64,000 nt of DNA, from the NCBI GenBank assembly GCA_009809945.1, contig WTPW01001560.1:56082-120081 (forward strand), written 5' to 3'. Positions 1 to 11,115 of this stretch are shown in pieces. The notes below the pieces were generated by a model. The model had not been told where the DNA came from. It saw nothing but the letters and a program-made list of their open reading frames with translations, and made no database searches. The stretch's first letter is position 1; each line of letters opens with the position of its first letter. The DNA comes from Gigaspora margarita (lineage: Eukaryota; Glomeromycota; Glomeromycetes; Diversisporales; Gigasporaceae). Position numbers and translations under genes: made by a program.

Positions 1-80
1 TAATATTTATTTAATTCGTTATAATTTAATTTATTTTATTTATTTAAATTAATTATTTAAATTATTTTTTTTATTTTTAG

Positions 81-306
81 GAAAATAATTATTGAAACCA
101 GGCACGATGAACAAAAACAGAAAATTTCAGAATTGTGTATAGTTAACGAACATACTTTAGAAGCTCTTATTTCTTCTAAAATAAAGACAAAAATGGGACA
201 ACCATATCACAAAAGACCCAACACAGCTCCACTAACAAGACCCACGAACGAAAGTGAACGATCGAAGACTCAGCACACAAACGGCAAAACTTACACACAC
301 CAGTGA
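81..306 (+). CDS. putative 3' terminal exon of an unidentified gene
   Basis: A polypyrimidine-rich tract ending in TTTTTAG at position 80 looks like a splice acceptor. The frame that follows is open for 75 codons to a TGA at 304-306. The peptide is charged (KxxIETRHDEQKQKI, then a basic, Thr-rich tail ending THQ) and base composition is less AT-rich than its surroundings. I do not recognise the family. The upstream exons would lie outside the window. It could be chance open sequence; support comes only from the acceptor-like motif, open frame and composition shift. Confidence 0.35.
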
Positions 307-344
307 ATCGTTTCATCGCAGACTAAAAAAACAAATATGAGAGG

Positions 345-490
345 ACGGCCTAACCAACTAACACCAACTAACTTACCCTAACATACCAACTAACTTACCC
401 TAACATACCCTAACCTACTAACCAACTTACCCTAACCCTACCAACTAACTTATCCTAATCCTAACAACCAATTTACTCTAACCCTACAAG
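345..490. repeat. imperfect tandem repeat with telomere-like TACCCTAAC units
   Basis: About a dozen degenerate units of the type CTAACTTACCCTAACATAC lie head to tail. The core CCCTAAC resembles the TTAGGG telomere repeat on the other strand but units are irregular, so this is an interstitial array and not a telomere. Confidence 0.7.
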
Positions 491-839
491 AAACATGCCA
501 TGAGCAACGATACCTCCAATCATGACGAAATGGCCACAAACACAATACGAATAATGGCAGCACCCATTTATAACGACACACGAAAGACGACTACAGAAAG
601 AAGTGGAAAGTTAAATATGTAACAAATAAAAAATACCAGCACACTAGAAGCAAATCAAGCGACGAAATCTACCCCAAAGGCAATATAAATATGCGTCACT
701 TTCTATAATTGTGGCACCAAAACGGACGGCACGAAACTGAAACCAACGAATATTGAAGTAAAAGGTGGAAAGTAGAGATGCAACAACAAAAAAAAATACC
801 AGCAAAGGCAACTTGCCTATAACGGCAACACGGGACCTA

Positions 840-920
840 TGACGACTCCATTAACGACGACTCCTTTGACGAAACCCATTGATGACGACGATTCCATTAA
901 CGACGACTCCAACTACGGCG
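840..920. repeat. short GACGACTCC-type repeat
   Basis: Several copies of AACGACGACTCC and close variants follow one another. Position 307-1371 otherwise holds low-complexity A-rich sequence and no gene that I can support. Confidence 0.5.
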
Positions 921-2627
921 AAAGTAAACCTAAAAAAAATTAGAAAAAAAAAATAAAAATAAAAAAAAAGATTATTTGGGTACACGTGTATGATTATCAC
1001 TAATACAGCAGTGATGTGACGATGATCCGGATTAAGGTCAGAGAGTCGGCGTCCACTGACCCAGAAAATCTCACCTACACCTTGTCAAATTCCTAAAGAT
1101 TTGTACATTCACCTCTTAATACACAGCCACAACATCTTGTGCATGCATATTATTTTTGCAACATGTACAACTTTTAGTTTTACAGTTTGTTTTACTACAG
1201 TGACAATTGTCACTTTTTTGAGATAATTTTTTTTGTGCTTGTGTGTTTGTTTGATCTTGAATAAATGAGTTTGCATTATTCTCTTGTGTTTTTCGTATTG
1301 GATGTGTTAAATTTTGTTAAGCTGCAGTATTTCTTAAAGAAACAAAGGAACAAGTGGAATAATATCAAGAGCTAGTATTCATTAGTGCCTAATGGCTCTA
1401 ATTCATTTGCTAAATACTATACATCCAAGATTCCAAACTCACATCCGACCTGATACATATCATTTTCAGGTTTTTTTTGAATTATTTTATGGGGCAATGA
1501 ACACCTATCTAATTTAAGTTTGTCGATATCTGGAATTTGAATTTTTACCATATCATCTGAATTTAAAGTTTTACAATACTATATTTAGTTTTATATCGCT
1601 TATATAATAATTAAATTAATTATTATAAAATTACCTGGATTCAAAGTTACAGTTCGTTTGTTTTATGCTGTTTTTCTATAACACTATGAATAATTTGACA
1701 ATTTTTTTAACTTGCTGTAGTGCTTTATCACGTAATTGCTTATGGTTATCAGCACTTGAACGGTTTGAATAAGTTTGATTATTGATTGGCATAAAACTTT
1801 CGTGGTCTGAATCTTCAATTAAAATATATGAACAGCTTGCTTGTTGTGATTCTTCAAATAATGAATCAGTACTTTCTTGAATCAAACCTTCAAGAATTGT
1901 ATCAGTTTGAGATAAAACATCATATAATTTATAGTCTTGAAATGTTTTGTCTAATAAGTTATCAGCATAATTATTTTTCAAGTCTATAGAATTGTACTGA
2001 TATAATGAAACCTATATATATATAATAAAATTTATTAATATTAATAATAACATAATGATTATTAAATTGATATTTACATTATTATCATTATAGTTATTAT
2101 AATCATTATAATTGTCATTATTGTTATTTAAATTAGAATCTAATGCATGCCATTTTTTTTTATTCCTTTGTGGTATAGCATCAGTATATTCTTCAATAAA
2201 ACTATGATCTTGTGATATATTCATATTGTTATTATTGGATTCGAGATCATTATCACTGTCCTCAATTACAATTATATCATTCTCTATAAATAAATAGATA
2301 GATTAGCTGTGCGACAAAAATTCAGCAGATCAATCTAAATTTTGTACTGTAATTATTAATTAATGTAGATCAGTTTTCTAATGGAATATCTTCTTCATGA
2401 ACAATATTTTGACGATAAAGCATTGAAATTATTTGTGAGTCAGCTTGTGGTTGTTGTCCAAATACTAGCTCATATGGTGTTAATTTTGTNGCATTACACN
2501 CTTGATTATTCATTGCCCCTATAGTATTAAAATTTTTTATTTTAATAATTTATAATTTTTTAATATTTTATTTTATTAAAAAAACTTACAGATGATAAAT
2601 GGTAGTCCAATACTCCAATCTATCTGT

Positions 2628-2981
2628 TCATTTGGTTTCTTCCATCCAAGACCCAAGTTTTGTTTGAAGAATATCATTAGCTTTCTCAATAGACCCTTGG
2701 CATTGGGGGTATTGTGGTCTTCCATGTATAAATTTAACTGATGGCCAAAGTTTCACAGTTTCCTTTATTATTTTACCTACAAACTTACCACTATTATCTG
2801 AATGTAGAATTAATGGTGGTCCATACATTAAGCAAAATCGCAAAAGAATGCAGGAGGCTTCTTCTGCAGATTTTGAAATCGCAGGTTCTGCAGCAGAAAA
2901 TCTTGTAAAATGGTCACAGATATGTATAATATATTTGAACTCATAATCTGGTATTGCCATCATGCTTATAGTATCAACCAT
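2628..2981 (-). CDS. DDE integrase core exon of the disrupted gene
   Basis: This 117-codon open stretch is the best preserved exon of the 1372-4330 gene. The three acidic residues expected of a retroviral-type integrase core are all present (D3, D62, E99 of the stretch). The stop after MEETK comes from a 1-base shift: in the next frame the sequence continues as NEQIDWSIGLPF up to a GTAAGT donor at 2589-2584. The open start is not a real initiation site; it lies just inside the exon. Confidence 0.7.
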   Translation of the reverse strand: MVDTISMMAIPDYEFKYIIHICDHFTRFSAAEPAISKSAEEASCILLRFCLMYGPPLILHSDNSGKFVGKIIKETVKLWPSVKFIHGRPQYPQCQGSIEKANDILQTKLGSWMEETK

Positions 2982-3478
2982 TATTTAAAATTTTTTAATT
3001 TATATTTATTTTGTTATAATATGTACATATTAAAAAAAAATAATACATAAATATAGATATTACCTGACATGAGCAAAAAATTTCTCTGCAATTATAGGTT
3101 TTATAGTAGGCATTCATTTTGTTGCACGTTGTGTGAAACATACATTACACTGCTTTACAGCATTTTCTACAATAGTTTGAGGTATAAAACAGTATCTTTG
3201 CCAAATCTATTAATACATAAATATAAATTTAAATTTGTATGTAATATACATTTAAAAATTTTTTTTTAAAGTTATAAGCTTACTTTTAACCAGGTTTTTT
3301 CTTGCCCACCATGTTCTGTATCCTGGTGGGCCTGACAAATTATAGTATAAAAATTCTCTATAGGACAAACTTGTGTACCACAATTATTATCGTCAAACTT
3401 AGTATTAAGTTCTTCAATAGCTCCAACTTTAATCAGTTTAAACGCACTAAGAGCCCAATGTTTAAAGTTCGCATTCTC

Positions 3479-4184
3479 ATAATTGCTTTTAGAAAAGGGT
3501 GTGGCGCCTTAGAGAAGTGGTCAAGGTATCACCCCCCAAGCGGCAGATTGACGGTTCGAATTCCATTGGTGACGTTTTGAAGCTAAATCTGTGTTTCAGT
3601 AATTGTAGTGTATGATTGGTTGGGTGTAAAACCTGTAACTCTGGTTCTACCATCTTGAATGGGAGCTCATGGGCGCAACAGTGTGCTACATCGTAAATCC
3701 AGGGAACCAGAAAAAATGCACGAAAACCCGTTTGGCAAGACCCGAATTAGGAGGTAGTAAAAATCGGACCTTAATAGTACAGGCCAAAGAAGGCATGTAC
3801 TACGATCAGAACAAACCTAATAAGGGCAGGTGGCTTCGGCTACTAAATCCGGACAATGGTACATGCATGGGACATGGAAGTCGTAACAGTAGGCATTTTC
3901 TGTAGGGGTAAAGTAGCCCTAATGGTCAGCCCCAAAAAAATTAGCTGATTGGTGGTAAAACATGTGACAGAGGTTTTAAATAGGCAATTCCCGTAGTTGG
4001 GTTGCAGGGATGGCATCTAGTGTAGAACCTTCGGGCNGACTACTTAAATTAGGTACCAAAAGTACACGTGTGGCTAGCTGTAATCTCTCATATGTAATAA
4101 TATCATTAATCTCTATAATAAAAGCTCCGGCCGTACAGATGGCCTCTAAAATTTAAAAAAAATAAATAATAATTGCTTTTAGAA
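3479..4184 (+). mobile_element. tRNA-derived SINE with 16-bp target-site duplication
   Basis: The body is 3495-4168 (674 bp). It is flanked by perfect 16-bp direct repeats ATAATTGCTTTTAGAA at 3479-3494 and 4169-4184. The head looks like a class II (Ser/Leu-type) tRNA: an A-box-like GAAGTGGTCAAGG near 3514-3526 and a perfect B box GGTTCGAATTCC at 3553-3564. The 3' end is an A-rich TAAAAAAAATAAATA tail. The body is much richer in G+C than its flanks. These are the marks of L1-type target-primed retrotransposition. The element lies within exon 1 of the integrase-like gene, antisense to it. The 78-codon ORF inside it is probably chance. Confidence 0.85.
3510..3564 (+). promoter_or_regulatory. internal RNA polymerase III promoter (A and B boxes) of the SINE
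   Basis: A-box-like sequence at about 3510-3526 and a B box matching GGTTCGANNCC at 3553-3564, spaced as in a tRNA. The surrounding fold is not a good tRNA, so this is a SINE head and not a tRNA gene. Confidence 0.7.
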
Positions 4185-4425
4185 TTTCACAAATGTGTTA
4201 TACAATGATTATATTTTGAATAATTTATTATATGTCTTTCATTCTTTTGATTATTCATATAATTGGTAATAATTTTTTCAAATATTTCAAGTGATAAAAA
4301 TGAAAAAGCCATTGAATTATTGGAAGCCATATTGATGCGAAAAAAATCAAGAAATTATTAAAATCTTATTTAAAGTCTTAATTTTTTTTTAAAAAAAACT
4401 TTATTACATATTATATGTTATAGTA

Positions 4426-4512
4426 TTGTAGAAAATAACTAAATTTGCACAGATTAACTAGTCATATAGCCAAAGGCTATGTGACATACGCAAATTTAAT
4501 TATTTTCTACAA
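4426..4512. repeat. 87-bp near-palindromic miniature element, copy 1
   Basis: Ends are inverted repeats TTGTAGAAAATAA...TTATTTTCTACAA with ATTTGC inside each arm; the centre CATATAGCC/GGCTATGTG is also inverted. It can fold into one long hairpin. A second copy lies 0.6 kb away in opposite orientation. Confidence 0.8.
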
Positions 4513-5026
4513 CCTATTGTACAAGCTAATTTTAATATTACTGTTATAAAATATTAAATACATGCATTAGATAATAGCTTAAAGGCTATTTAAAGATAGT
4601 TCTTTTCATTCTAGTAGAATTATTAAGAATAAATTTATTAGATCTAAAAATGAATATAAATGATTTGGCAAAATTTAATTTCTTTTATTATTGATGATTT
4701 ACAGCTATTTAATATTAGAGAATGTAGAAGTCTTCAAAAATTATTGCATTCACTTGCTGAAAATTTTTCAATTCTCTAATAAAACCATAAAAACCTGTTG
4801 GAAAGTCATTAACAAGTTTAATAAAAGCAATTTGAAATACATATAAATTATATATTTATCGAGCAAAACTTAAAAAAATTATAATTCGAATAACTTTTTT
4901 GAGTTTAATTTGCGAGTCATGAGTTAGTATGAGTCCAGTCACTAATAACATGCAATCCGCCCAAAAAGAATTTTAAAAGTGAAAAAAAGCACAGGTTGTT
5001 ATACTATTGTTACATCAGATCTAGTG

Positions 5027-5109
5027 TTGTAGAAAATAACTATATTTGCGCATATCACATAGCCTTCAGCCATATGACCAGTTAACCTGTGCAAATTTAT
5101 TTTCTACAA
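5027..5109. repeat. 83-bp near-palindromic miniature element, copy 2 (inverted)
   Basis: Same TTGTAGAAAATAA ends as the copy at 4426. Its interior matches the reverse complement of that copy (GCACAGGTTAACTGGTCATA on the minus strand), so the two are inverted relative to each other. Confidence 0.8.
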
Positions 5110-7796
5110 TAACTATAAAGTATCATATGATTAATAAATAATCTTTTTTTTGTATTAAATCACAAATAAAGGGTGATATAATAAATTACAACAGGCATTT
5201 AATATTAGAATTTGGAATAGCGAAAGATTCATTATAACCAACAAAAATAAAAACATAGACCTTTCAACTAGTAAATATGCATAAATAGCTTTAGCTATTT
5301 AGCTAGATATAAGTTTTTTTTTTGAATAAAAAGTAAAAAACTGGATCAAAATTATTAGTTTTTACTCTTTTTTCTTGTTTTTTCTTTTTTCAAAATAAAA
5401 ACTAAAAATTTTTTTTCTTTCTATAGGCTTTTACTTCCTTAGAGTAGTCAGAACTAAAATGGACACTTGAAGTTCAAATCTAGTAATTAACGCATAAAAT
5501 TGTGAAATTGATAAGTATCAAATTTTTTTATTTTGTATTCATGTTGGAGTTTCTTTTTTTCAAAATAATACTACCAATTTCTTTTCTTTGGCAGATTTAT
5601 ATTTTACTCAAATGGTTGAACTCGAAAATAGTATTTGAAAATTTAAATATGATCTGGAAAAAAAATCAGGAACTGAATAATAATATCAGTGTCTATTTTC
5701 TTTTTTTTTGAAAATAAGAATTAAAGGTTTTTGCTTTATTGAAATAGTTAGAATATGAATCAAGCATCTGAAGACTTGAATATAAACGATATAGGCAAGA
5801 GGTCACAAAAGCATAGTAAGTAGTAAGGCCAGTTTCATTATTGATCTAGATTCAAAATAAGAGCTTATGATTTCTTATTTTGCTTATTAGAAAATGAATT
5901 TTTTTTTTAGATATCTGCTTCACTAGAAACAAGCCTGACAAAAACAATTTGAATTTGGGTAAGAATTGCAAGAAACTTCTTTTTTTTTTTTGTACTAATT
6001 ACTTTGTACTAATTAATCTTCAGTAGACCTTCGCTAATATGTAAATTGGAATTAAAGGGACTCAGGTATTCTCTTCTTATTTTCTCTTCAATTTAATGCT
6101 AGCTACTGAAATTTCTTGTGGAGTAGAATCTTAGAATAGTGGGTTGGAAACTGATGAATTCTGAATTATTATGAAAGGCATATTAGTATATAGTACAATT
6201 CTCTGTATAACTAGATCCTTTTTAATAAATAAGTTGAATGCTATATGAATACTATAAATATATTTAATAATTTATAGAAGCAGTAATAAAAAAGTATTGC
6301 CAAGTATCGTATTAATTAGTTTTTGGCATTTTTTATTTTATTTGATTTTATTAATAAAATATAATAAAGAATTGAGTCAATTATTACATTATTTATTTAT
6401 TTTATTAAAATAATAAGGAATTGATTATTATATTATTTGGATTATATAATTCATGATCTATTAATTTGACCATATGATAATAATGATTATATTATGATCT
6501 CATACATATCCATTTCCTATTTCGTATTCCCAATTCTCCAATGGCCCAATTGCTTTAATGAAGAGAAGACTAAAGAAATAAAATGTTAGTTCTTACTTTG
6601 AAATATAATATTAATCCCAAATTAAAAGAATTAAAACTTACTGTTCATCCCAATTTTACAGTCTTCTACTCATATTCAAAAAATTTCAAATACTTTTCTT
6701 GTGTCCAACCAAACAAAATCCTATAAAAAAAGTTACTTTGACAAAAGCAAATCAAACCCAAGACAAGAGATTGTTTCTACAGTTTCATAGGTTTTCCTGA
6801 ATTGTTCAGATCTGAATCTTTAGGAGCCTCTTTTATGTTTCAACATTCTACTAAATAAAAACATACAAAAGAAAAGAAATTTTAGTTATGTTTTAGAAGA
6901 ACTCAGAACGATTTCTAGTTCTTTGTTCAAATTCAATCTCTACTGCCAAAGTCAAGCCCTAATTTCCCAGATTGTCCAGATCTAAATTTTTAGGTGCTCA
7001 TTTCAAATTCCAACTGTTTTGTGAAGTAAAGATAAAAAAAAAAATTTCAGAAAAAAAAAACTAGAAGAATGAGATTAATACTTATCGTTTGACTATTTTT
7101 AGTTTTTTGCTTATGTTCAATCTCTACTGCTAAAATCAATTTGTTCTAATTCATGTGTCAAAAAGCAATGACTTTGAAAAAAAAAGAATAAAAAAAAATA
7201 AATTCAAACCTAGTATATAAAAAAACAAGTAGAGTTTCGTGATCTGGAAATATAAAGCTACCTGACTGTGAAAAATAAATAATATGAATATTTGTATAGA
7301 ATAGGATCGAAATTGTTAGTAAGCCTTTTAATTTATATATTAAAAAAATTATTAAAGTAAACAATCTTAAAAAGTTTTTTTTTTAAATATAGTTTACTAT
7401 AAGACCAAGATGATGTGCATTAGTAATTATTTCTGCTGTACAACTTTATCATTTAAAAAAGATTAACATATGTTATATTTTAATTGGTATTAATTTTAAA
7501 AAGAATGTGTCAATTTTAAATCCAGGGGAATTGTAAAGTGACATGCAATATACATACCTACGTACAGTTAATGAGAAAGTAAACATACCTATTTTATCTA
7601 TCTACATACATATGTACTGTACATATACATAATATAATTTAACTTATTATATACTTTGATATTTTTATTGGCTGCATACACTAACATGATCGAATTGTGA
7701 GAAAATTTTTGGACAGCCTATGATAATTCCTATTTAAACCTGTAATTATTGCAATATTTGTAGTTCACTTTAGCAAGAGAATAAATGATTAAACTA
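5110..7796. other. AT-rich intergenic stretch
   Basis: Long A and T runs and short unsupported ORFs only (for example 5502-5711 and 7158-7364 minus, both of Phe/Ile/Leu-rich low complexity). I see no splice-supported gene, RNA gene or clear element. Confidence 0.6.
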
Positions 7797-8830
7797 CGCA
7801 AAGTTGATTTCTTATGAAAATATAAAAATGCTATCTAAACCATTTTGCATTACATGGAATCTAAAAACATCAGTCAGTCGCTCAGATTTTTTGTTTTTTT
7901 TTATTAATTTACTATAAAATAATAGAATAATATTCACATCTAAGATTAGACTACAAGACATTGATTTTTCATTTTGTATTATATAGAATCTTAAAACTTC
8001 AGTCAGTTGTTTAGATTTTTTTTGTTTTTTGCTTTACTGCAAATTAATAGATTAATGTTCACATCTAAGATTAGGCCACAAAAGGTTAATTTTTCATTTT
8101 ACATTACATGTAATTTCAAACTTCAATCAGTCAGATTTTTTTCTTTTTATTAATTTATTTTTTGTAATTTACTGTAAATTAATGAAACAATATCACATCT
8201 AAGATTAAGTGACACAAAATTAATTTTTCATTGTGTATTACATAGAATCTAAAAATTTTGTCGGTCAGTTAGTTTTTTTAATTTTTTTAATTTACTATAA
8301 ATTAATAAATAATATTCACATCTAAAATTAGGCCACAAAAAGTTGATTATTCATTTTGCATTATATGGAATCTAAAAACTACAGTCAGTCAATTAGATTT
8401 TTTTTAATTTACTGTAATTAATTAATACACAAAGTTAATTTTTAGTTTTGCAATACATAGAATCAGAAAATTTACTTTGTTGGTCAGATTTATTTTTTAT
8501 TTTATTTTTTTACCTTACTGCAAATTAATAAAATAATAATCACATTTAAGATTAAGCTACAGAAGGTTGATTTTCATTTACCATTATATATAATCTAAAA
8601 ACTTTAGTTGATCATATAATAATATTAATATCTAAAATTATACCACTCAAAATTGATTTTTTATTTTATATTACTTGTGATTTATTTTTTTTATTTTTTA
8701 TTTTATTTTTTTTTAATTTATTGTAAATTATTAATGGAATAATCTTCGAATCTAAGATTAGGCCATACAAAGTTGATTATTTATTTTATATTACATGAAA
8801 TCTGAAAACTTGGTTCAGACAGTTACTTTT
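7797..8830. repeat. degenerate tandem array, about nine units of 90-150 bp
   Basis: A module recurs at about 7800, 7955, 8083, 8212, 8339, 8430, 8563, 8650 and 8770. It has AAAGTTGATTTTTCATTTTG, then CATTACATGGAATCTAAAAAC, then a CAGTCAGATTTTTT run, AATTTACTGTAAATTAATA and TTCACATCTAAGATTAGGCC. The same modules occur once or twice in the TIR elements at 36034 and 62807, so the array is probably an amplified part of that family. Confidence 0.75.
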
Positions 8831-9326
8831 TTATTGTATATTTTTTTATATGCATATTATTTTTCTTGGCTTACTGTTGTAAATTTTTATATTTACTCCT
8901 ATATATGTGGCAAAGCATATGTACAAAACTAGTAATATATAAGAATCAGATTTTGACTTTGTGGAATAGTTACTACTAAGTAAAGTTAGTCAATATTGCT
9001 CCATTTGAGCTAAAATTTGAATATACAACCATCAGAGGATTTTGCATCTTTTCTACTAAGCTTATCCTAGAGTGAAAATGCTATGGAATCTTGCGAATCG
9101 ATTTGATAGCATTTTTGATTAGAAAAAAATTTTTGCCATATAATCAGTATTGCGAATTTTTGGGCATATGAGTGATACTACAAAACAATCAAATAGCTCT
9201 ATTCTTTAATTTGACATGTATAACAATATTTTTATTAGAGTAACCACCTTTATTCTAGCATTAAAATTGCAAAAAACATACTTCATTTCCCTTTTTCTCC
9301 CAATAACAAAAACTTTAATTTCTAAA

Positions 9327-9684
9327 ATGGAAACAGTTACCCTTAAACCTCAAACTCTAATTAGCCTGACTGCATTGGTTAAAAATTGGAACCAAGATCC
9401 TTTGGCCTTTAACAATAGTCTTATAATTACAAAAGATCAAGCTATAGTTACAGATAGAATCACTATTTTATTTTCTTTACAACTTTCTATAAAAGACACA
9501 GATCTCTTGCAAAATAATCCCTTCAATAGCTATACTGAAGCAACTATTGAACTATCATCAAGTAAGGAATTGATGCTATTATCTGAAGATAATGCACTAG
9601 AAAATATTGAAGCCCATGAACCAAATGTGAAACCAGACTCAGTTCTAACTAGAATTAAGGAAGATTTAATGAATACCAAAGCTA
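9327..9684 (+). pseudogene. 5' half of an unidentified gene, interrupted by a TA-flanked element
   Basis: The chosen start is the ATG at 9327 (METVTLKPQTLISLTALVK); the upstream in-frame extension is low-complexity and less convincing. Coding runs 119 codons to the insertion point in AAA-GCT-A. The continuation is at 13642. Removing the element and one TA gives 251 in-frame codons ending at 14036. The N-terminal part is acidic with many Ser/Thr/Leu. I do not recognise a domain. Function unknown; it may be a gene family of the host or itself part of an older element. Confidence 0.55.
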
Positions 9685-10059
9685 CATCAGCAAATTTATA
9701 AACTGAAATCTTTTGAAAGATCTTGCATTACTGCAAAATCTTTCGAAAGATTTTGCATGTCGCAATATATTTCGAAATATTTTGAAATATATTTTGAAAG
9801 ATTTCAGGTTTCAAAATATTTCTAAAATATTTTGAAAGTAGATTCAAAATAATTTTCAAAATATTTTGTAATCGAAATAATTCGAAATATTTTAGAACTG
9901 GCTAGATAGGCTGGATTAGTAGATCTGTAATCTGGGTCATACCCAGGATGCATTGAACTATTTTCGAACTACTTCAAAATATTGTTTGATGCTATCAAAA
10001 TTAATCTACAAATTCTGTATTACAAGATCANATCAGATCTTTGTTTATAAATTAGATCT

Positions 10060-10930
10060 TCTATACAGTTTTATATTGTTTTTTTTTCTTTCACTTTGTT
10101 TTACATTGTTTTTAGTTTCATTTTGTTTTTTTGTTTTTGTTTTTTTTCTTTTTTTATTTATTTATTTATTTTTTAATTTTTTTCATACTTTACAAACCCT
10201 TTGCAAGAAACCAAAAACTTTTCGGCACATTGCGAAAACACCAAATTGACTTTGCAAGCCAACTTAGAATTTTGACATGTGCAAAAATGAACAACAAATA
10301 TCTCTAGCAATTTTGAAATTTCCAAAAATGCAACTTTAGAGAAATGATTTAGTTAGGTGCAAGTTTTTGCAAGTTTTTGCAAAGTTTCGCTACATTTATT
10401 TTTTCATTTGTTACTTTTTGTTTTTGTTTTTTTTTTATATTTTTTTTTATTAATTTATTTTATTCCAGCACTTTGTGAGAATACAACTCTTACTTTCTGG
10501 TACTTTGCAACAAAACCAACCCAGACTTTTTTAGCATTCTGCGAACATTAACCTAGCTTTTGGCAATTTCTGAATTTTTAGAAAAATGGAGTTTTGGGGC
10601 TTCCTTTATTTTTTTTTATTCAGTTTGCTTATATTTTTTGTTTTTTCATTTGTTTTTTCATTTTTTTACTTATTTTTAATTTTTATTTTATATTTCTTAC
10701 TTCTTTGGTACTTTGCGAGAAAATGACTTTTTCAGCACTTTACAAGACACTAACTTTAAGAACACCAACTCTAACTTCTCTGGCACTTTGCAAGAACAAA
10801 CTAGATTTTTTAGGAATACCAACACTTTTGAGAAGCAGTTATTTTTTATTTTTTCACTTCACTACTATTTTTAGGAAGTATTTAAAAGAAGAGCGAAATG
10901 AAGATGATAGCCAAAACAAAAGAAATAGCT
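10060..10930. repeat. three diverged tandem units of a T-rich tract plus TTTGCAAG motif
   Basis: Three times, a 60-100 bp T-rich (TTTTTGTTTTT, TTTATTTATT) tract is followed by a less biased stretch with GTACTTTGCGAGAA, GCACTTTGCAAGAA or similar. Period is roughly 250 bp. The ORFs here encode Phe/Leu strings with no support as genes. Confidence 0.5.
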
Positions 10931-11115
10931 GAAGCAAAATGATAGTTAAAACAAAGAAGCGAAATAATAGCTAACTGGGTTGAGCAAAAATAAGTGTGTA
11001 GAGCTAGTTTTTTATGGGATTATATTCGATGAAGTGTGAAAGTATTTTAAATACTGTTTTATTTCATCATTTTTCATTTTTATTTGTATAGTATATGTAT
11101 AATAAATATGTAATA

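Larger units (their letters stand above)
1372..4330 (-). pseudogene. integrase-like gene (H2C2 zinc finger plus DDE core), multi-exon, disrupted
   Basis: Proposed start ATG at 4330-4328 (MASNNSMAFSFLSLEIFEK). Exons are about 4330-3284 (containing the SINE), 3206-3064, 2979-2590, 2518-2373, 2283-2078, 2011-1635 and 1556-1372. Introns of 66-78 bp have GT donors and AG acceptors except before exon 3, where no AG is seen. Exons 1-2 give an integrase-type zinc finger (H..H in CQAHQDTEHGG, then C..C in VKQCNVC). Exon 3 gives a DDE core: Asp in VDTISM, Asp in LHSDNSGKF, Glu in GSIEKAN, 36 residues between the last two. Exon 7 gives a conserved-looking tail (DDMVKIQIPDIDKLKLDRCS). Damage: the SINE, a TGA before it, an in-frame TGA in exon 2, a frameshift at the end of exon 3, one in exon 6, and a TAG at the end of GCEFGILDV. 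The layout resembles the intron-containing integrase genes related to KRAB-A/SCAN-domain integrase proteins. That assignment is inference. Confidence 0.75.

Noticed and set aside
3500..3575. tRNA gene
   Set aside because: The A and B boxes are present but the acceptor and anticodon arms do not pair, and the sequence lies at the head of a longer element with target duplication. It is a SINE head.
3669..3905. 78-codon plus-strand ORF
   Set aside because: It lies in the non-tRNA body of the SINE; no domain and no start context. Open by chance in a less AT-rich sequence.
7797..8830. CRISPR array
   Set aside because: Units are diverged, of uneven length, without constant repeats and unique spacers, and related to a dispersed TIR element in a eukaryote.
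9953..10932. Small Phe/Leu-rich ORFs
   Set aside because: They follow the T-rich tracts of the tandem units inside the TA-flanked element and look like composition only.
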